A DNA stretch of 64,000 nt from positions 4,030,001 to 4,094,000 of the forward strand of contig NZ_CP108046.1 in the NCBI RefSeq assembly GCF_041435115.1, given 5' to 3'. Position numbers and translations under genes: made by a program. Of this stretch, positions 62,156 to 64,000 are shown one piece after another; position 1 is the first letter of the stretch; each line of letters starts with the position of its first letter. Source of the DNA: Streptomyces sp. NBC_00289 (GTDB taxonomy: Bacteria; Actinomycetota; Actinomycetes; Streptomycetales; Streptomycetaceae). The notes beneath the pieces are model-generated. The model was not told where the DNA came from. It saw only the letters and a list, made by a program, of their open reading frames with translations, and searched no databases.

Positions 62156-63162
62156 TGGGTGGCCTCCTTCTTCTGCTGGGGGGCCTTGGCGTCCGCCGGC
62201 CCGCCGTTCGCCTCGTCCGCCGTCTCGGCCAGGTGACCGGTGAGGGAGAGGAAGACGTCGTCCAGGGTGGGGCGGCGCAGGCCGATGTCGTCGATCTCGA
62301 TACCGCGGGCGTCGAGTTCCCGGATGACCTCGGCGAGGAGCTTGGCGCCGCCGGTGACGGGGACGGTGAGCTTGCGGGTGTGGTCCTCGATGGAGGTCTC
62401 CCCCTTGCCGAAGCCGGCCAGCACCTCGGCGGCGGTCGCGATGTGGTCGCGCTCGTGGACGACGACCTCGACGCGCTCGCCGCCGGTGCGGGCCTTGAGC
62501 TGGTCGGAGGTGCCGCGGGCGATGACCTTGCCCTGGTCGACCACCGCGATGTCGTGGGCGAGGTGGTCGGCCTCCTCCAGGTACTGCGTGGTCAGCAGGA
62601 GGGTCGTGCCGCCGGAGACGAGTTGCTTGATGACCTCCCACAGCTGCTGGCGGTTGCGGGGGTCCAGGCCGGTCGTCGGTTCGTCCATGAACATCACGGG
62701 CGGGGAGACGACCAGGGCCGCGGCCAGGTCGAGCCGGCGGCGCATGCCTCCGGAGTAGGTCTTCGCGGGGCGGTCGGCGGCGTCGGTGAGGTGGAACTGC
62801 TCGAGCAGCTCCTCGGCCCGGGCCTTCGCGGCCTTGGCCTTCATCTGGTAGAGCCGGCCGACCATCTGGATGTTCTCGCGGCCGGTCAGGTACTCGTCGA
62901 CGGCGGCGAACTGGCCGGACAGGCCGATGGACCGCCGTACCTCGTTGGGCTGCTTGAGCACGTCGAGGCCGGCCACGACCGCCCTGCCGCTGTCGGGGCG
63001 CAGGAGCGTGGTCAGACAGCGGACCGTCGTCGTCTTGCCCGCGCCGTTCGGCCCGAGCAGGCCCAGCACGGTGCCCTCGGGGACGTCGAGGTCGACGCCG
63101 TCCAGAGCCTTTACGTCGCCGAAGGTCTTGACCAGGCCTTCGGCATAGATGGCGCCTGGCAT
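62152..63162 (-). CDS. ABC transporter ATPase, DrrA-like
   Basis: 336 residues from ATG 63162 (GGAG eight bases upstream); the frame is open further upstream but without a signal. Walker A GPNGAGKTT, the DrrA-typical Q-loop LSGQFAAVDEYLTGREN, signature YSGGMRRRLDLAAAL and Walker B VMFMDEPTTGLDPRNR are complete. A C-terminal DrrA-type domain (about 235-310, ending RPTLDDVFLSLTG) follows. It powers export through the DrrB-like permease. The promoter at 63353-63381 holds a palindrome in its spacer, implying a local or distant TetR/PadR-type repressor that is not encoded here. Confidence 0.93.
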   Translation of the reverse strand: MPGAIYAEGLVKTFGDVKALDGVDLDVPEGTVLGLLGPNGAGKTTTVRCLTTLLRPDSGRAVVAGLDVLKQPNEVRRSIGLSGQFAAVDEYLTGRENIQMVGRLYQMKAKAAKARAEELLEQFHLTDAADRPAKTYSGGMRRRLDLAAALVVSPPVMFMDEPTTGLDPRNRQQLWEVIKQLVSGGTTLLLTTQYLEEADHLAHDIAVVDQGKVIARGTSDQLKARTGGERVEVVVHERDHIATAAEVLAGFGKGETSIEDHTRKLTVPVTGGAKLLAEVIRELDARGIEIDDIGLRRPTLDDVFLSLTGHLAETADEANGGPADAKAPQQKKEATQ

Positions 63163-63198
63163 GTGGTACTCCACGTCGTTGGGGATTCTGTCGTCACG

Positions 63199-63275
63199 GT
63201 TTTCCGGAAAACGGTTGGCGCCAGGGACACGACTGACGCTAAGAACACGGGGGCGCCAGGTACACGGTTGACGCC
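63199..63275. repeat. Palindrome and two 24-bp direct repeats in the ABC operon leader
   Basis: GTTTTCCGGAAAAC (63199-63212) is a perfect 14-bp palindrome. Two related units beginning ggcgccagg (63217-63240 and 63252-63275, 35 bp apart) lie in the untranslated leader between the promoter and the ATPase start. Their role is unknown. Confidence 0.6.
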
Positions 63276-63352
63276 GGGAAATGGGTTGGGTCGGCGCTGG
63301 GAACACGGGCTGGTGCGGGCCGCCGGGCGGGACGGTGGACTCCACGAGACAC

Positions 63353-63381
63353 ACCATAACGCGATGTATCGCGTCTCTCAA
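63353..63381 (-). promoter_or_regulatory. ABC exporter promoter with palindromic operator in the spacer
   Basis: Read on the minus strand: -35 TTGAGA (63381-63376), exactly 17 bp of spacer, and -10 TATGGT (63358-63353). The spacer contains ACGCGAT-AC-ATCGCGT (63359-63374), a perfect inverted repeat that a dimeric repressor would be expected to bind, shutting the promoter. About 190 nt of leader separate it from the start codon. Confidence 0.8.
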
Positions 63382-63419
63382 TGGAGTTTTCCGAACGAGT
63401 GACAACCGGGTCCCCGACC

Positions 63420-64000
63420 TCAGCCGATGACCGTGTAGCCCGCCTCGCGCAGAGCCCGGCCGACCTCGACGCAGTGCGCCGGCCCCTTCGTCTCCAGGTG
63501 CAGCTCCACCTCCGCCTCCGTGAGCCCGAGCCGCGGATCGGTGCGTACGTGGCTCACGTCCAGGACGTTAGCGTCCACCACTGACAACACCCCCAGAAGT
63601 GTCGCGAGCGCACCCGGCCGGTCCGTCACCCGCAGTCGTACGGCCAGGTAGCGGCCCTGCGCGGCCATGCCGTGGGTCAGGATGCGCTGGAGCAGCAGCG
63701 GATCGACGTTGCCGCCGGACAGGACCGCCACCACCGGCCCCTCGAACGAACGCGGGTCGCTCAGCAGCGCGGCGACCGGGCTCGCCCCGGCCGGCTCGAC
63801 GACCTGCTTGGCCCGCTCCAGGCACAGCAGCAAGGCGGCGGACAGCTCGTCCTCGGTGACCGTGCGGACCTCGTCCACCAGTTCGCCGATGATCCCGAAC
63901 GGCACGTCACCCGGCCGCCCGACCTTGATGCCGTCGGCCATCGTCGCCGGGTTCTCGATCGACACCGGGCGCCCGGCCGCCAGCGAGGGCGGGTAGGCGG
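63420..64000 (-). CDS. ilvA: Threonine ammonia-lyase (3' part, runs off the window)
   Basis: Only the C-terminal 193 or so residues are present; the gene continues beyond base 64000. The visible part has the end of the PLP-dependent fold (PVSIENPATMADGIKVGRPG, VVAVLSGGNVDPLLLQRIL with the Gly-rich loop) and a C-terminal ACT domain (YLAVRLRVTDRPGALATLLGVLS...LHLETKGPAHC). This is the short form with a single ACT domain. It deaminates threonine to 2-oxobutyrate, feeding isoleucine synthesis. The ACT domain may sense an amino acid. Confidence 0.92.
   Translation of the reverse strand, partial: AYPPSLAAGRPVSIENPATMADGIKVGRPGDVPFGIIGELVDEVRTVTEDELSAALLLCLERAKQVVEPAGASPVAALLSDPRSFEGPVVAVLSGGNVDPLLLQRILTHGMAAQGRYLAVRLRVTDRPGALATLLGVLSVVDANVLDVSHVRTDPRLGLTEAEVELHLETKGPAHCVEVGRALREAGYTVIG

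Overview
The window is high-GC actinobacterial chromosome, almost certainly from a Streptomyces. The evidence is the strong third-position G/C bias, frequent GTG starts and a few apparent TTG starts, and streptomycete markers: mycothiol S-conjugate amidase, XRE (DUF5753)/DUF397 pairs, DUF4307, a Tad-type pilus locus, and a chitinase promoter carrying a DasR-type element. The gene order recalls the Streptomyces coelicolor core region around chiA, pckA, mca, greA and ilvA. That comparison is from memory and was not checked.

Layout. 0.3-7.5 kb (minus): a compact Tad/Flp-type pilus assembly operon (CpaB, CpaE, two TadE-like pseudopilins, CpaF, TadB, TadC). 7.7-9.4 kb: secreted GH18 chitinase with a canonical dre-type promoter element. 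9.5-17.2 kb (minus): a WXG-like small protein, a 1480-residue RHS polymorphic toxin ending in an ADP-ribosyltransferase domain, and behind it an island of small immunity-like genes, three of them broken. 17.3-21 kb: ATP-binding protein, XRE/DUF397 pair, and a SigE-family sigma factor with a membrane partner. 21-24.9 kb: divergent Nramp-like transporter, M14 carboxypeptidase, and an acidic hypothetical.

24.9-31.9 kb is a divergent catabolic cluster: GntP permease, RidA, IclR regulator and KdgK-like kinase on one side, D-serine-dehydratase-like lyase and D-aminoacylase on the other, with overlapping inverted repeats between them. The combination fits import and breakdown of an N-acyl D-amino (sugar) acid. 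My preferred hypothesis is N-acetyl-D-glucosaminate, an end product of oxidative chitin attack. 31.9-35.5 kb: trypsin-like protease, serine-rich membrane protein, AlaA aminotransferase, small helical protein. 35.7-40.2 kb: a tightly overlapping four-gene operon (binding-protein-like, TelA-like, lipoprotein with VWA domain, XpaC-like). 40.7-46.7 kb: pckA, TrhA/hemolysin III, MFS exporter with TetR regulator, Mut7-C protein.

46.7-53.2 kb (minus) is a translationally coupled extracellular-glycan operon: processive GT2, GT-C mannosyltransferase-like protein, GT2-GtrA fusion, and a secreted radical-copper oxidase with all expected ligands. 53.4-64 kb: DUF255 protein, STAND-type NTPase with TPRs, mca, DUF4307, greA, a DrrAB-type ABC exporter with a palindrome inside its promoter, and the 3' part of ilvA leaving the window.

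Tandem minisatellites with 17-35 bp units occur between genes and, in one case, inside a pseudopilin leader. No rRNA, tRNA, CRISPR, transposase or prophage genes were recognised.
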